From: BOG-908 sp965198855
GTDB lineage: Bacteria > Pseudomonadota > Alphaproteobacteria > Acetobacterales > Acetobacteraceae
Length of the DNA stretch: 64,000 nucleotides
Reading direction: 5' to 3'
NCBI GenBank assembly: GCA_965198855.1
Contig: CBDAPZ010000001.1
Coordinates: 1,426,001-1,490,000 of the forward strand
The first letter of the stretch is position 1; each line of letters starts with the position of its first letter. Under the pieces are notes generated by a model, which saw only the letters and a list, made by a program, of their open reading frames with translations, was not told where the DNA came from and did no database searches. Positions 1 through 8,114 of the stretch are shown here, piece after piece. Both the position numbers and the translations under genes were made by a program.

Positions 1-1331
1 TAACCGCGCCGGTTGAGAAAGAACATCACCTGTTCGCCCGCGGCGATGGTCTCCCGCGCTGCCTCGATCAGTTTGGGCGAGAGGAATTTGCCCCGCTCCG
101 GGGCATCGTCGCGCAGATCGATCGCTTGAACACTCGGCAGCCGTGCGCCGCCATGCCGGATCGGCAGCGACAGATGCCGGTATCGCCCCGCCTCCACATT
201 GGCCAGCGTCTCCAGGCTCGGCGTTGCACTTACCAATATAGCCGGCGCGCCTGAAAGCCGCGCCCGCACCACCGCCATGTCGCGCGCGTGGTACACCACG
301 CCGTCCTCCTGCTTGAAGGCGGTCTCGTGCTCCTCATCCACCACCACCAAGCCGAGCTCGGTGAATGGCAGGAACAGCGCCGACCGCGCGCCCACCACGA
401 CCCGTACCGTGCCATCCGCCACCGCCCGCCAGGTGATTTTGCGCACGCGCGAGGACAGATCGGAATGCCAAAGCGCCGGCGCCACCCCGAACCGCCGCTG
501 GAACCTTCCCAGAAACTGCGCGGACAGCGCGATCTCCGGCAGCAGGATCAGCGCCTGCCGCCCCTGCTCCAGGCACGCCGCTACCCCCTCGAGATACACC
601 TCCGTCTTGCCGGACCCGGTCACCCCATCGAGCAGTGTCACGCTGAACGCCGCCGCTTCCACCGCCGCCCGCAGTGCCACCGCAATCGCCGCCTGGTCTG
701 TTGCCAGTTCCGCATGCACGTGCCTTGGATCGGGCCGAGCGAACGGTGCGGCCACGGGCACCGGCGTCGGCAGCAGAAACCCCGCTTGCGCCATTGCACG
801 CACCACCGCCTGGCTCACCTCCGCCAGCCGCGCCAGATCCGCGCCCGACCGCGGCACCCGATCGGCGAGCACCGTCAACACACGCGCCCGCGCCTCGGTC
901 AGCCGGCCTTCAGGCTGCGGATCCGCTGCAACAAACCCGGGCGCCGGCACGGGTGCTGCCAACGCGTTCGTGCGCAATGCCATCGCCAACACCTCGCCCG
1001 GCGCCGACAGCGTGTAAGCCGCCATCCAATCGACGAAATGCCGCAGCTCCGCCGTCATTGGCGGCGTGTCCAACCGGCCTGACAGAAATTTGAGCTTTGC
1101 CGCCGGCACTGAGGGCCCCGCCGGCGCATCCCACACCACGCCCACCTCCTGGCGCCGGTTCAGCGGCACCAGCACGATGTCCCCCGGCCGGAAATCCGCC
1201 CCAGGCGGCACCGCATAATCGAACGGCCCGGCAAACGGATACGGCAGCAGCACCGGCAACCGGCCCGCCACTGGCGCGGGCTCGAGCGTCGTGAACGCGA
1301 AGGTGGGGGTGTTCGGGTTTTCGTGCTGCAC
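1..1331 (-). CDS. priA: Primosomal protein N' (replication restart helicase), C-terminus cut by window edge
   Basis: PriA is the 3'-5' superfamily 2 helicase that recognises stalled forks and reloads the replisome. The minus-strand frame is open from a GTG at 1331 to the window edge, giving 443 codons of the roughly 730 usual for the family. Visible features are an N-terminal DNA-binding region opening with a LPVLLPYPF-like segment, the Walker A motif GVTGSGKT at about residues 236-243 and the helicase motif II DEEH at residues 332-335, preceded by LGLVVV. The last visible residues, NRRG, are the segment just before the zinc-binding cysteines, which lie outside the window. It is divergent from the DUF484 gene, with only 25 bp between start codons. 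An alternative start a few codons downstream cannot be excluded. Confidence 0.93.
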   Translation of the reverse strand, partial: MQHENPNTPTFAFTTLEPAPVAGRLPVLLPYPFAGPFDYAVPPGADFRPGDIVLVPLNRRQEVGVVWDAPAGPSVPAAKLKFLSGRLDTPPMTAELRHFVDWMAAYTLSAPGEVLAMALRTNALAAPVPAPGFVAADPQPEGRLTEARARVLTVLADRVPRSGADLARLAEVSQAVVRAMAQAGFLLPTPVPVAAPFARPDPRHVHAELATDQAAIAVALRAAVEAAAFSVTLLDGVTGSGKTEVYLEGVAACLEQGRQALILLPEIALSAQFLGRFQRRFGVAPALWHSDLSSRVRKITWRAVADGTVRVVVGARSALFLPFTELGLVVVDEEHETAFKQEDGVVYHARDMAVVRARLSGAPAILVSATPSLETLANVEAGRYRHLSLPIRHGGARLPSVQAIDLRDDAPERGKFLSPKLIEAARETIAAGEQVMFFLNRRG

Positions 1332-1356
1332 GGTTTGCTGTGTATCCTATCCCCGC

Positions 1357-1989
1357 ATGAGCGACGAAACCCCCACTCCCGACGCCGACCAGGTGAGCGC
1401 CTATCTGCGCGCCCACCCGGATTTCCTCGCCGACCACCCGGAGCTCTACGCCAGCCTCTCGCCGCCCCATCGCGTGCACGGCAAAATCTTCGCCGACCAC
1501 ATGCAGGCCATGCTGCACGCCGCCCGCAAACACGCGGCCGACATGGAAGCCAAATCCGACGCGATCCTCAACGCCGGCCGCGCTGCCGCTGCCATCTCCG
1601 AACGGGTGCAAACCGCCATCCTCGCCATGCTCGCAGTACCCGACCCGGTGGAATACGTCGCCGAAGCCCTCCCCGGCCTCCTCGGCGTAGACGCTGCCAC
1701 TTTGGCCTGCGAATGGCCCCGCCCCCGCTGGCGCACCCTTCCTCCCGGCGCCATAAAAACCATGCTGCGCAACCGCCCTGTCGTGTTCCGCGACCGCCCC
1801 GCCGACGCAGCCCTCCTGCACGCCGAAGCCGCTTTGCTCGCCGAACGCGATATCCTGATCCTGCTGCCGGGCGAACAGCCTGCCTTGCTGGCTTTAGTAA
1901 GCCGCGACGCCGCGCTGCTGCCGGCGAGCCAGGGGCTGCAGGCGCTGGCTTTTTTAGGGCGGGTGCTCGCTCAACAACTTAAGACATGA
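1357..1989 (+). CDS. DUF484 family protein
   Basis: A 210-residue cytoplasmic protein of the DUF484 family. The N-terminus holds the family hallmark: an acidic start followed by VSAYLRAHPDFLADHPEL. A helix (residues about 45-70) and a GAF-like C-terminal half follow. DUF484 genes commonly precede xerC in proteobacteria and no biochemical role is established. The ATG at 1357 is preferred over an upstream in-frame start at 1291, because the family begins just before the acidic segment and the upstream start would overlap priA. Its TGA overlaps the xerC ATG by four bases (ATGA), so the two are likely translationally coupled. Confidence 0.85.
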   Translation: MSDETPTPDADQVSAYLRAHPDFLADHPELYASLSPPHRVHGKIFADHMQAMLHAARKHAADMEAKSDAILNAGRAAAAISERVQTAILAMLAVPDPVEYVAEALPGLLGVDAATLACEWPRPRWRTLPPGAIKTMLRNRPVVFRDRPADAALLHAEAALLAERDILILLPGEQPALLALVSRDAALLPASQGLQALAFLGRVLAQQLKT

Positions 1990-2945
1990 CTGCTGGAAAG
2001 ATTGGGGGAGCAGTGCCTGCCCCCCCAAACCCCACATCATTTCTAAAGCAAGAGTACATCGACTATCTCACGCATGAACGCAGAGCATCGCCGCACACTA
2101 TTGAGGCTTACTCAGGCGACATTGACAATTTCCTTGGCTTCCTCACACACCACCAGGGTGAGGAACCAACACTCACCCACCTGCAGGAACTGCGTGAGTC
2201 CGACCTCCGCGCCTGGCTCGCCTCGCTGGCCGCCGAAAACAACGTCAATCGAACCAGAGCTCGAAAACTCTCCTCCATACGCAGCTTCTTCCGCTATCTC
2301 GCCCGGCGACATGGTCTAAGGAACCTCGCCGCCAAACTCGTCGGCTCCCCAAAGATCATGCCGCCTGTTCCGCGGGCCCTTCCACCACCGCAAGCCCGCG
2401 CCGCCGCCGAAGAAATCGGCGACATCGCGCCCCTGCCCGCTACCCAGGCCCGTGACGTCGCCCTCTTCACCCTCCTCTACGGCACCGGCCTACGTATCTC
2501 CGAAGCCCTCTCCCTCGACGTCGCGGATGCCCACACCCCGCACGGCACCCTTAAAGTCACAGGAAAAGGCGGAAGACAGCGCATCGTCCCCATCCTCCCC
2601 GCCGTCGCCGAAGCCATGGGCGCCTGGCTAGCCCTTCATCCACGCGCCGCCGACCCGCAAGCGCCCCTCTTCATCGGCACCCGCGGCAGCCGCCTCGACC
2701 CCGCGGTCGCCCAGCGCACTCTGCGGCAATTCCGTCGCCTCGCCGGCCTGCCGGAACACGCCACCCCCCACGCGCTCCGGCACTCCTTTGCCACCCACCT
2801 TCTCGCCGGCGGCGCCGATTTGCGCGCCATCCAAGACCTGCTCGGCCACGCCAGCCTCTCGACCACGCAGCGCTACACCTCCGTCGATCAGGCAGGACTT
2901 CTGAAAACGTGGCGCGAAACCCATCCTCGAAGCGGACATGATTGA
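1986..2945 (+). CDS. xerC: Tyrosine recombinase XerC
   Basis: This is the site-specific recombinase that resolves chromosome dimers at dif together with XerD. The 319-residue product has an N-terminal SAM-like core-binding domain (about 20-110, with FLKQEYIDYLTHERRASPHT) and a C-terminal catalytic domain. The catalytic set is complete: R170 (GTGLRISEAL), K194 (TGKGGRQR), H262 and R265 (HALRHSF), H288 (LLGHASL) and nucleophile Y297 (TTQRYT). The DUF484-XerC order and full residue set fit a housekeeping Xer rather than a phage integrase. The first codons run through a GC-rich hairpin (2002-2028) like the intergenic hairpin at 24039, so the first 15 or so residues are probably repeat-derived. 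The pip ATG follows directly after the stop. Confidence 0.93.
   Translation: MTAGKIGGAVPAPPNPTSFLKQEYIDYLTHERRASPHTIEAYSGDIDNFLGFLTHHQGEEPTLTHLQELRESDLRAWLASLAAENNVNRTRARKLSSIRSFFRYLARRHGLRNLAAKLVGSPKIMPPVPRALPPPQARAAAEEIGDIAPLPATQARDVALFTLLYGTGLRISEALSLDVADAHTPHGTLKVTGKGGRQRIVPILPAVAEAMGAWLALHPRAADPQAPLFIGTRGSRLDPAVAQRTLRQFRRLAGLPEHATPHALRHSFATHLLAGGADLRAIQDLLGHASLSTTQRYTSVDQAGLLKTWRETHPRSGHD
2002..2028. repeat. GC-rich hairpin repeat inside the 5' end of xerC
   Basis: Inverted repeat with arms TTGGGGGAGCAG and CTGCCCCCCCAA around a TGC loop, with one mismatch. It closely matches the intergenic hairpin at 24039-24067. It occupies codons 6-15 of the xerC reading frame. Confidence 0.6.
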
Positions 2946-3887
2946 ATGAGTGACGATCTGTTGTTCCCACCCATCGAGCCCTACGCCACCGGCTTCCTCG
3001 AAACCGATGGTCACCGCGTCTACTGGGAAGCCTGCGGCAACCCGAAGGGCACGCCGGCCGTGTTCCTGCATGGCGGCCCCGGCGGCGGCTGTTCGCCCGC
3101 CCATCGCCGCCTCTTCGATCCCGCGCGATATAATGTGGTGCTGTTCGACCAGCGCGGCTGCGGCCGCTCCACGCCCCACGCCAGCCTGGAAAACAACACC
3201 ACCTGGGATCTCGTCGCCGACATCGAAAAACTGCGCGAAAAGATCGGTGCCGAAAAATGGCTCGTTTTCGGCGGCTCCTGGGGCAGCGCTCTCGCCCTCG
3301 CCTACGCACAAACCCACCCTGAACGCGTCAACGCCCTGGTCTTGCGCGGCATCTTCACCCTGCGCCGCGCAGAACTTTTATGGTTCTACCAGGAAGGTGC
3401 GAGTTGGTTGTTCCCTGATAAATGGGAAGGCCTTCTCGCTCCCATTCCCCCCGCGGAACGCCACGACCTCATCGCCGCCTATCGCCGCCGCCTCACCAGC
3501 CCGGAGAGTGCCGTCCGGATCGAGGCAGCACGTGCCTGGAGCATCTGGGAACACCAAACCATTACCTTGCTCCCCAACCCCGACTATCTTTCCCAGGCGG
3601 AAAATGACGACTATGCCTTGGCCTTCGCCCGCATCGAGAACCATTATATTGTGAACAAAGGGTTTTTCGAAGAGGGCCAGCTCATTGCCAACGCGCCGCT
3701 TCTCGCCGGCATACCCGGCGTGATCATCCAGGGCCGCTACGACGTCTGCACCCCCGCCCGTACCGCCTGGGACCTGCATTGCGCCTGGCCGCAAGCGTAT
3801 TTCCAGATAGTGCCCGATGCCGGACATGCCTGGAGTGAGCCCGGCATCCGGCGCGCCTTGCGCGCCGCTTTGGATCGGTTTGCCTGA
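2946..3887 (+). CDS. pip: Proline iminopeptidase (alpha/beta hydrolase)
   Basis: Peptidase family S33 enzyme that releases N-terminal proline from peptides in the cytoplasm. At 313 residues it has the usual length. Visible signatures are the oxyanion-loop HGGPGGG at 42-48, the FDQRGCGRS segment at 67-75 typical of prolyl iminopeptidases, the nucleophile elbow GGSWGS with Ser111, an Asp in the GRYDVCTP segment and the catalytic His in DAGHAWSEPG. The ATG directly abuts the xerC stop codon, so it is likely the third gene of a DUF484-xerC-pip operon. Confidence 0.93.
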   Translation: MSDDLLFPPIEPYATGFLETDGHRVYWEACGNPKGTPAVFLHGGPGGGCSPAHRRLFDPARYNVVLFDQRGCGRSTPHASLENNTTWDLVADIEKLREKIGAEKWLVFGGSWGSALALAYAQTHPERVNALVLRGIFTLRRAELLWFYQEGASWLFPDKWEGLLAPIPPAERHDLIAAYRRRLTSPESAVRIEAARAWSIWEHQTITLLPNPDYLSQAENDDYALAFARIENHYIVNKGFFEEGQLIANAPLLAGIPGVIIQGRYDVCTPARTAWDLHCAWPQAYFQIVPDAGHAWSEPGIRRALRAALDRFA

Positions 3888-3986
3888 AAGCCACGCAAAA
3901 TCGTTCCACGTAACGTTTCATTAATCCCTGATCGTTAGCCTTCCGCAAAGCGCGGCACCTCTCGGCCGCCTTGCAGGACAAAGGCA

Positions 3987-5834
3987 TTGAAGCTTCTCGC
4001 GAGCCATCATTTTGTAAAGATCCTCGTCGCCATCTGCCTGTTTCCCGGCGGCGCCGGCGCACAGCAAGCAGCCCGTATGGCTGCACCAGCAAATCCGCAG
4101 CCCGTCGGCGCCACCGAGATCTTCGATGCCCTCACACAGCCCGATGCGCCTTCGGACCTGCAGCGGTTACGCGCTTTGAAGGACGCCATGGCCGGCAATC
4201 CCGATCCAAGAACGCTTGATGATATACGCGCCCAACTCGATACGCTGCTCCACGATGCAGAACACCATCAGGGAGACTTGCCGCCGGCCCTTGTCATGAG
4301 CGGCATTGCCAGCCGTATCGATACGGCAATGGAGAAATTGGAGGCTGCGCGGCCACCCATCGTCGTCCCGGCGTTCCAAGGCCCACCCTGGCTGCTTCCC
4401 GCTCTGGCGGCGCTCGCAGGCACGCTCGCGGTCGGCCTGGCCATATGCCTGGCAGCCCTCGTTGCCCAAGGCAGATCGGTCGAGGAAAACGACGATGTGC
4501 GTGAGACACTCACGAAAATACGCCGCCGGCTTGATGACGTCGCATCAGGCACGCGGAGCACCAAAGACGTTCTCGATGACGAAACCGCCGAATCGCTGCT
4601 GGGAGCGGCGGTTTCCATCAACCGCATCAATGATTCGGCGAAAGTGGCGGAGAGCCTGCTGCGCGCGAGCACCGATGCCACCGACCAGCATCTGCGCGGC
4701 GCAGTCGCCGTTGCGGGCCGGCTGGAGACCTGGCTGGAAGAGCTGCCCTCGCGGCTGGCCGAAGCGCTCGGACAGCCTGAGGACAGCGACATCGGCAAGC
4801 TGGAAGGTGCAGCCCCGCTCCCCGATCGTGCCTTCCTGCTGCCGGGCTTCCTGAGCTCGATGGCGGAAGCCTGCGAGGAGATGCGTGTCACCACCGAAAC
4901 GCTTTCGCAGGCCAATCACGCACTCTCCCGATCTTCGATGATCGAGCACAGGGAGAACGCAAGTTTTGCAGGCGAAATGGTCAATCTCTCATTCGGCCAC
5001 GCCATGAAACTCGACGATGTCCTCACCGAGCTTGCACGTGCGACCGAAGCCTTGCCCGAGCTCGGCCGGGTCCTGGCCGAGGCCGCAGCACAATGGCCGC
5101 GTCAGCTCGAGCGAAATGAAGTCGTGATGGCGCAGTTCGAGGCTGCAGGAAGCCGTGCCGAAACTGCATGGTCGCAACTTGGCCTGTTCATCGATCAGGC
5201 GCTGCCGGAAAAGCTCGGCGACATGGCGGAAGCCGTGACGATCGCCGGTGTCGCCGCTTTGGGCGCGGCGGCAGATAAATGCGCCGAAGCGGCATTGCCC
5301 CAGCAGGCGGCTGTGGCCGAAGCAACGCAACATCTCATACACCTTGCAGAGACCCTGCCCGAGACCGGCGCCAGCCTCGCAGCCTCGGCAGAGGCACTGA
5401 AACGGCACGTCGCCCGGGACACCCGTCGCGAAACCGTCACCAGGGCAGCTATCGGCAAGATCTCTGCCGCGGCACAATCCGCGCGCGCCGATCTCGCCGC
5501 TACCGCCGAGGCTGTCGCCGCCATGCCGGCACAGAACGACAGGTTGGGCGCATTGCTCGCGCAGGCCGAAGAGCTTCTCGCCGGCGTACAGATCAAAGCG
5601 GCAAACGAGGCCGATGATTTGCAGCGCGCCCGCAACGAGGCTTTGGCTGGGGTGGAACTTGCCATCGGCAAGATGCAGCTGGCCGCCGACCGCCTGCATG
5701 CAGGCGCCGACGCACAGGAGCAGGCTTTCTCACGCGTGCGCCGCGCCGCCCTGACGGTGGCGACCTTGGCTGGCGCCGGGTCCGCGTTCGGCGAAGCCAC
5801 GACAATCGAGTCCGATCAAGCACAGGCCGGCTAG
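3987..5834 (+). CDS. Unknown membrane-anchored, alanine-rich helical protein
   Basis: I do not recognise a family. The 615-residue product starts at a TTG behind an AGGAC ribosome-binding site. It has a signal-like N-terminus (KLLASHHFVKILVAICLF ending near GAGAQQA), a short helical extracytoplasmic part and one strong transmembrane segment at about 132-152 (LLPALAALAGTLAVGLAICL). A cytoplasmic tail of about 450 residues follows. The tail is almost entirely helical, rich in Ala, Glu and Leu, and carries repeated segments such as ELGRVLAEAAAQWP and LAETLPETGASLAAS. There is no methyl-accepting signalling hairpin, HAMP or kinase domain. It stands alone on its strand before a MATE exporter. It could be a structural or scaffolding protein, but that is a guess. 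Confidence 0.7.
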   Translation: MKLLASHHFVKILVAICLFPGGAGAQQAARMAAPANPQPVGATEIFDALTQPDAPSDLQRLRALKDAMAGNPDPRTLDDIRAQLDTLLHDAEHHQGDLPPALVMSGIASRIDTAMEKLEAARPPIVVPAFQGPPWLLPALAALAGTLAVGLAICLAALVAQGRSVEENDDVRETLTKIRRRLDDVASGTRSTKDVLDDETAESLLGAAVSINRINDSAKVAESLLRASTDATDQHLRGAVAVAGRLETWLEELPSRLAEALGQPEDSDIGKLEGAAPLPDRAFLLPGFLSSMAEACEEMRVTTETLSQANHALSRSSMIEHRENASFAGEMVNLSFGHAMKLDDVLTELARATEALPELGRVLAEAAAQWPRQLERNEVVMAQFEAAGSRAETAWSQLGLFIDQALPEKLGDMAEAVTIAGVAALGAAADKCAEAALPQQAAVAEATQHLIHLAETLPETGASLAASAEALKRHVARDTRRETVTRAAIGKISAAAQSARADLAATAEAVAAMPAQNDRLGALLAQAEELLAGVQIKAANEADDLQRARNEALAGVELAIGKMQLAADRLHAGADAQEQAFSRVRRAALTVATLAGAGSAFGEATTIESDQAQAG

Positions 5835-5899
5835 GATACCGCCCTGCTCTCCGCAACGTTGCCTTGCAGCCGCCAGTCTCGCCTGACAAAAGCCCGGGC

Positions 5900-7270
5900 A
5901 TGTCCAGCACTCTTGCCCTAACGGCGGCCTCGCACAGCAAGGCTGGCAGCTTCGGGCTGCATCTGCGTGAAACCCTCGTTCTCGCAGCGCCCATCGCGCT
6001 TTCGCTGCTGGCGGAAATGGCCATGGGACTGATCAGCACCATGATGCTCGGCAGCCTCGGCGCCACTGCATTGGCAGCTGGTGGCCTGGCATCGAACCTA
6101 TTTTTCACTGTGCTGATAACGATGCAGGCGATGCTGAGCGGCGTCGGTGTGTTGGCCGCAGCAGCACTGGGCGCCGGCCGGCCGGGCGCAGTGCCGGGCA
6201 TCTATTGGTCCGGTATGCTGCTCGGTTGCGGTCTTGCGGTGCCGCTCCTCGTGCTGTTCAGCATGCCTACTGATCTGTTGCGCCTGATGCATGTCTCGGA
6301 GTCATTGATACCGGACATCGCGGCGTATTTGCGCATGCTGCGCTGGGGCGTGCCGGGCGGCATCGTCGGTGTCGGCATGATGCGGCAATTGCTCCCGGCA
6401 ATCGGCCTGCAACGCGTGCTGCTTTGGGTGATGCCCTGCGGTGTCGTGCTTCATGCGATGTTCAACCAGGTGCTCATCCATGGTGCGTTCGGCTTTGCCG
6501 GTTTCGGCCTCGTGGGCTCGGCGGCCGCCACCTCGCTCACCTTGACGGTGCTTGCCGCCGGCATGTGGGCGTTGCTGCATGGCAACCGGCACTTCCATCA
6601 TTTCGTCACCGCGGCCGCACCGACGCGCGCCGTGTTACGGCCGCTCTTGGCGATCGGCCTGCCGGTCGGCGGCACCGTCGCCGTCGAGGCCGGTTTTTTT
6701 GCCGCCACCGGCGTGGTCGCCGGCACCTTAGGTCCGGCCGTGCTGGCGGCGCATATGATCGCGCTGAGTGCCGCGACCGTCGTCTTCATGGTGCCGCTTT
6801 CGCTCAGCCAGGCTGCCAATGTGCGCGTGGCAAGTGCGATGGGCGCCAGCAACCGTGCCTTCGCGCGTCGCGCCGGTTTCTCTGCGATCCTGCTGGGCGT
6901 GGCTTTCATGAGCGCCGCTGCCCTGCTGTTCCGCTTCGCGCCCGGCCTGATCGTGGCCGCCTATCTCGGCCCGGTCATCGCGGGCAATCAGGCGACGGCA
7001 CTCCTTGCGCCGAAACTGCTGCGTGTCGCGGGCGTGTTTCAGATCGCCGATGGTACCCAAGTGACCGCCGCCGGCGCCTTGCGCGGCTTGCAGGACACAC
7101 GCCTGCCGATGATCCTCGCGACTCTGGGCTATTGGGGCGTCGGTTTCTGGGCAGGCCGCTATCTGGCCTTCGATGCTGGGCTTGGCGTGGTCGGCCTGTG
7201 GTGGGGGCTCTGCGCCGGCATCGCTGCCGTCGCCCTCTGCCTCACGGCCAGGTTCGCCTGGCTGAGTTGA
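5900..7270 (+). CDS. MATE family multidrug/Na+ or H+ antiporter (NorM type)
   Basis: A 456-residue inner-membrane exporter with about 12 transmembrane helices in two homologous halves, as usual for the NorM branch of MATE. The N-terminal half has LAAPIALSLLAEMAMGLISTMMLGSLG (split here only by numbering) and the second half repeats the pattern with LAIGLPVGGTVAVEAGFF. NorM proteins extrude cationic drugs or metabolites in exchange for Na+ or H+; the substrate cannot be read from sequence. The ATG at 5900 (protein MSSTLAL) is preferred over an in-frame TTG at 5864. The 3' end overlaps the convergent TerC gene by 29 bp. Confidence 0.88.
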   Translation: MSSTLALTAASHSKAGSFGLHLRETLVLAAPIALSLLAEMAMGLISTMMLGSLGATALAAGGLASNLFFTVLITMQAMLSGVGVLAAAALGAGRPGAVPGIYWSGMLLGCGLAVPLLVLFSMPTDLLRLMHVSESLIPDIAAYLRMLRWGVPGGIVGVGMMRQLLPAIGLQRVLLWVMPCGVVLHAMFNQVLIHGAFGFAGFGLVGSAAATSLTLTVLAAGMWALLHGNRHFHHFVTAAAPTRAVLRPLLAIGLPVGGTVAVEAGFFAATGVVAGTLGPAVLAAHMIALSAATVVFMVPLSLSQAANVRVASAMGASNRAFARRAGFSAILLGVAFMSAAALLFRFAPGLIVAAYLGPVIAGNQATALLAPKLLRVAGVFQIADGTQVTAAGALRGLQDTRLPMILATLGYWGVGFWAGRYLAFDAGLGVVGLWWGLCAGIAAVALCLTARFAWLS

Positions 7271-7880
7271 GCCAGTCCTCGATGCCCTGCCAGGCACCAG
7301 GCGGCAGGTGTGCCGACACCTCGTGCCAGCCGGTTATGATCATCTTGACGGCAACATAGGCCACGATCGCCAGCCCGATCCAGGCGATCCATCGATGCTT
7401 GTGCAGCAGCTTCGCCAGCAAATCGGCCGCGATGCCCATCAGCACCACCGACAGCACCAGCCCGCTTACGAGTATCCAGATCCGGCCCTGCGCCGCGCCG
7501 GCCACCGCGAGCACGTTGTCCAGACTCATCGAGATATCAGCGAGCACGATCTGCATGATCGCCTGGCCGAGCGACTTGGTGCGCGCGGGCCCCTCATCCA
7601 GATCGGGCGCCGCACGCAGTTCGCGGTACATCTTCCAGCACACCCAAAGCAGCAACACGCCGCCGGCCAGGGTGAGCCCAACCAACGCAAGCAGGCTCAC
7701 CGCCACCGCGGAAAGCACCACGCGAATGAGCATGGCGCCGATGATGCCGGCGAGGATGGCGCGCCGGCGCATGCCGACAGGCAGCCCGGCGACGGCGAGG
7801 CCAACGACGACAGCGTTGTCGCCGGCGAGGGTGATGTCGATGAGGACGACTTGGAGGAACGCCAGGAGGTCGGATTGCAT
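7242..7880 (-). CDS. TerC family integral membrane protein (YjbE type)
   Basis: A 212-residue protein with about seven transmembrane helices. The family has two acidic motifs thought to bind metal: here DITLAGDNAVVVGLA near residues 15-29 and DISMSLDNVLAVAGA in the middle of the protein. TerC/YjbE/Alx proteins are associated with manganese efflux or tellurite resistance; which applies here is not decidable. It is transcribed away from purB. The region upstream of its start codon is almost completely filled by a nested palindromic element (7902-8093). Its 3' end overlaps the MATE gene in convergent orientation. Confidence 0.88.
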   Translation of the reverse strand: MQSDLLAFLQVVLIDITLAGDNAVVVGLAVAGLPVGMRRRAILAGIIGAMLIRVVLSAVAVSLLALVGLTLAGGVLLLWVCWKMYRELRAAPDLDEGPARTKSLGQAIMQIVLADISMSLDNVLAVAGAAQGRIWILVSGLVLSVVLMGIAADLLAKLLHKHRWIAWIGLAIVAYVAVKMIITGWHEVSAHLPPGAWQGIEDWLNSARRTWP

Positions 7881-7901
7881 GGTGAGTTCCTGGCGAGAGA
7901 G

Positions 7902-8093
7902 GAAGGCCAGGGGCTCTGCCCCTGGACCCCGCTAAGGACAAGTCCTTAGAACCTTTGTTTATAAGGTGTCTTGAAGACGGGGCCACTCGGATCGTTCGTC
8001 CAGCCTCGTTGGCCCGTCTTCAAGACACCTTAATAATCAGGATTTTCAAGGCTTGCCTTGAACGGGGTCCAGGGGCAGAGCCCCTGGCCTTCC
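7902..8093. repeat. Nested palindromic (MITE-like) intergenic element
   Basis: A 192-bp element with outer inverted arms of about 30 bp (7902-7931 and 8063-8093). Each arm is itself a hairpin of the type GGCCAGGGGC-tct-GCCCCTGG. A second perfect inverted pair of 19 bp lies inside (7963-7981, AAGGTGTCTTGAAGACGGG; complement at 8013-8031). It has no open frame and fills the gap between the divergent terC-family gene and purB to within about 20 bp of both starts. The outer arm motif recurs at 47877-47978 and 54974-54998. Confidence 0.75.
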
Positions 8094-8114
8094 TTTCTCA
8101 ACCAGGAGCCCACC

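Noticed and set aside
199..1082. Long plus-strand open frames over the priA region
   Set aside because: They are antisense to priA, whose minus-strand frame carries Walker A and DEEH motifs; the plus-strand products are Arg/Pro/Ser-rich without domains.
1986..2945. Tyrosine recombinase taken as a phage or integron integrase marking a mobile element
   Set aside because: Gene order DUF484-xerC, full Xer residue set and absence of att-like repeats, tRNA or cargo genes fit housekeeping XerC.
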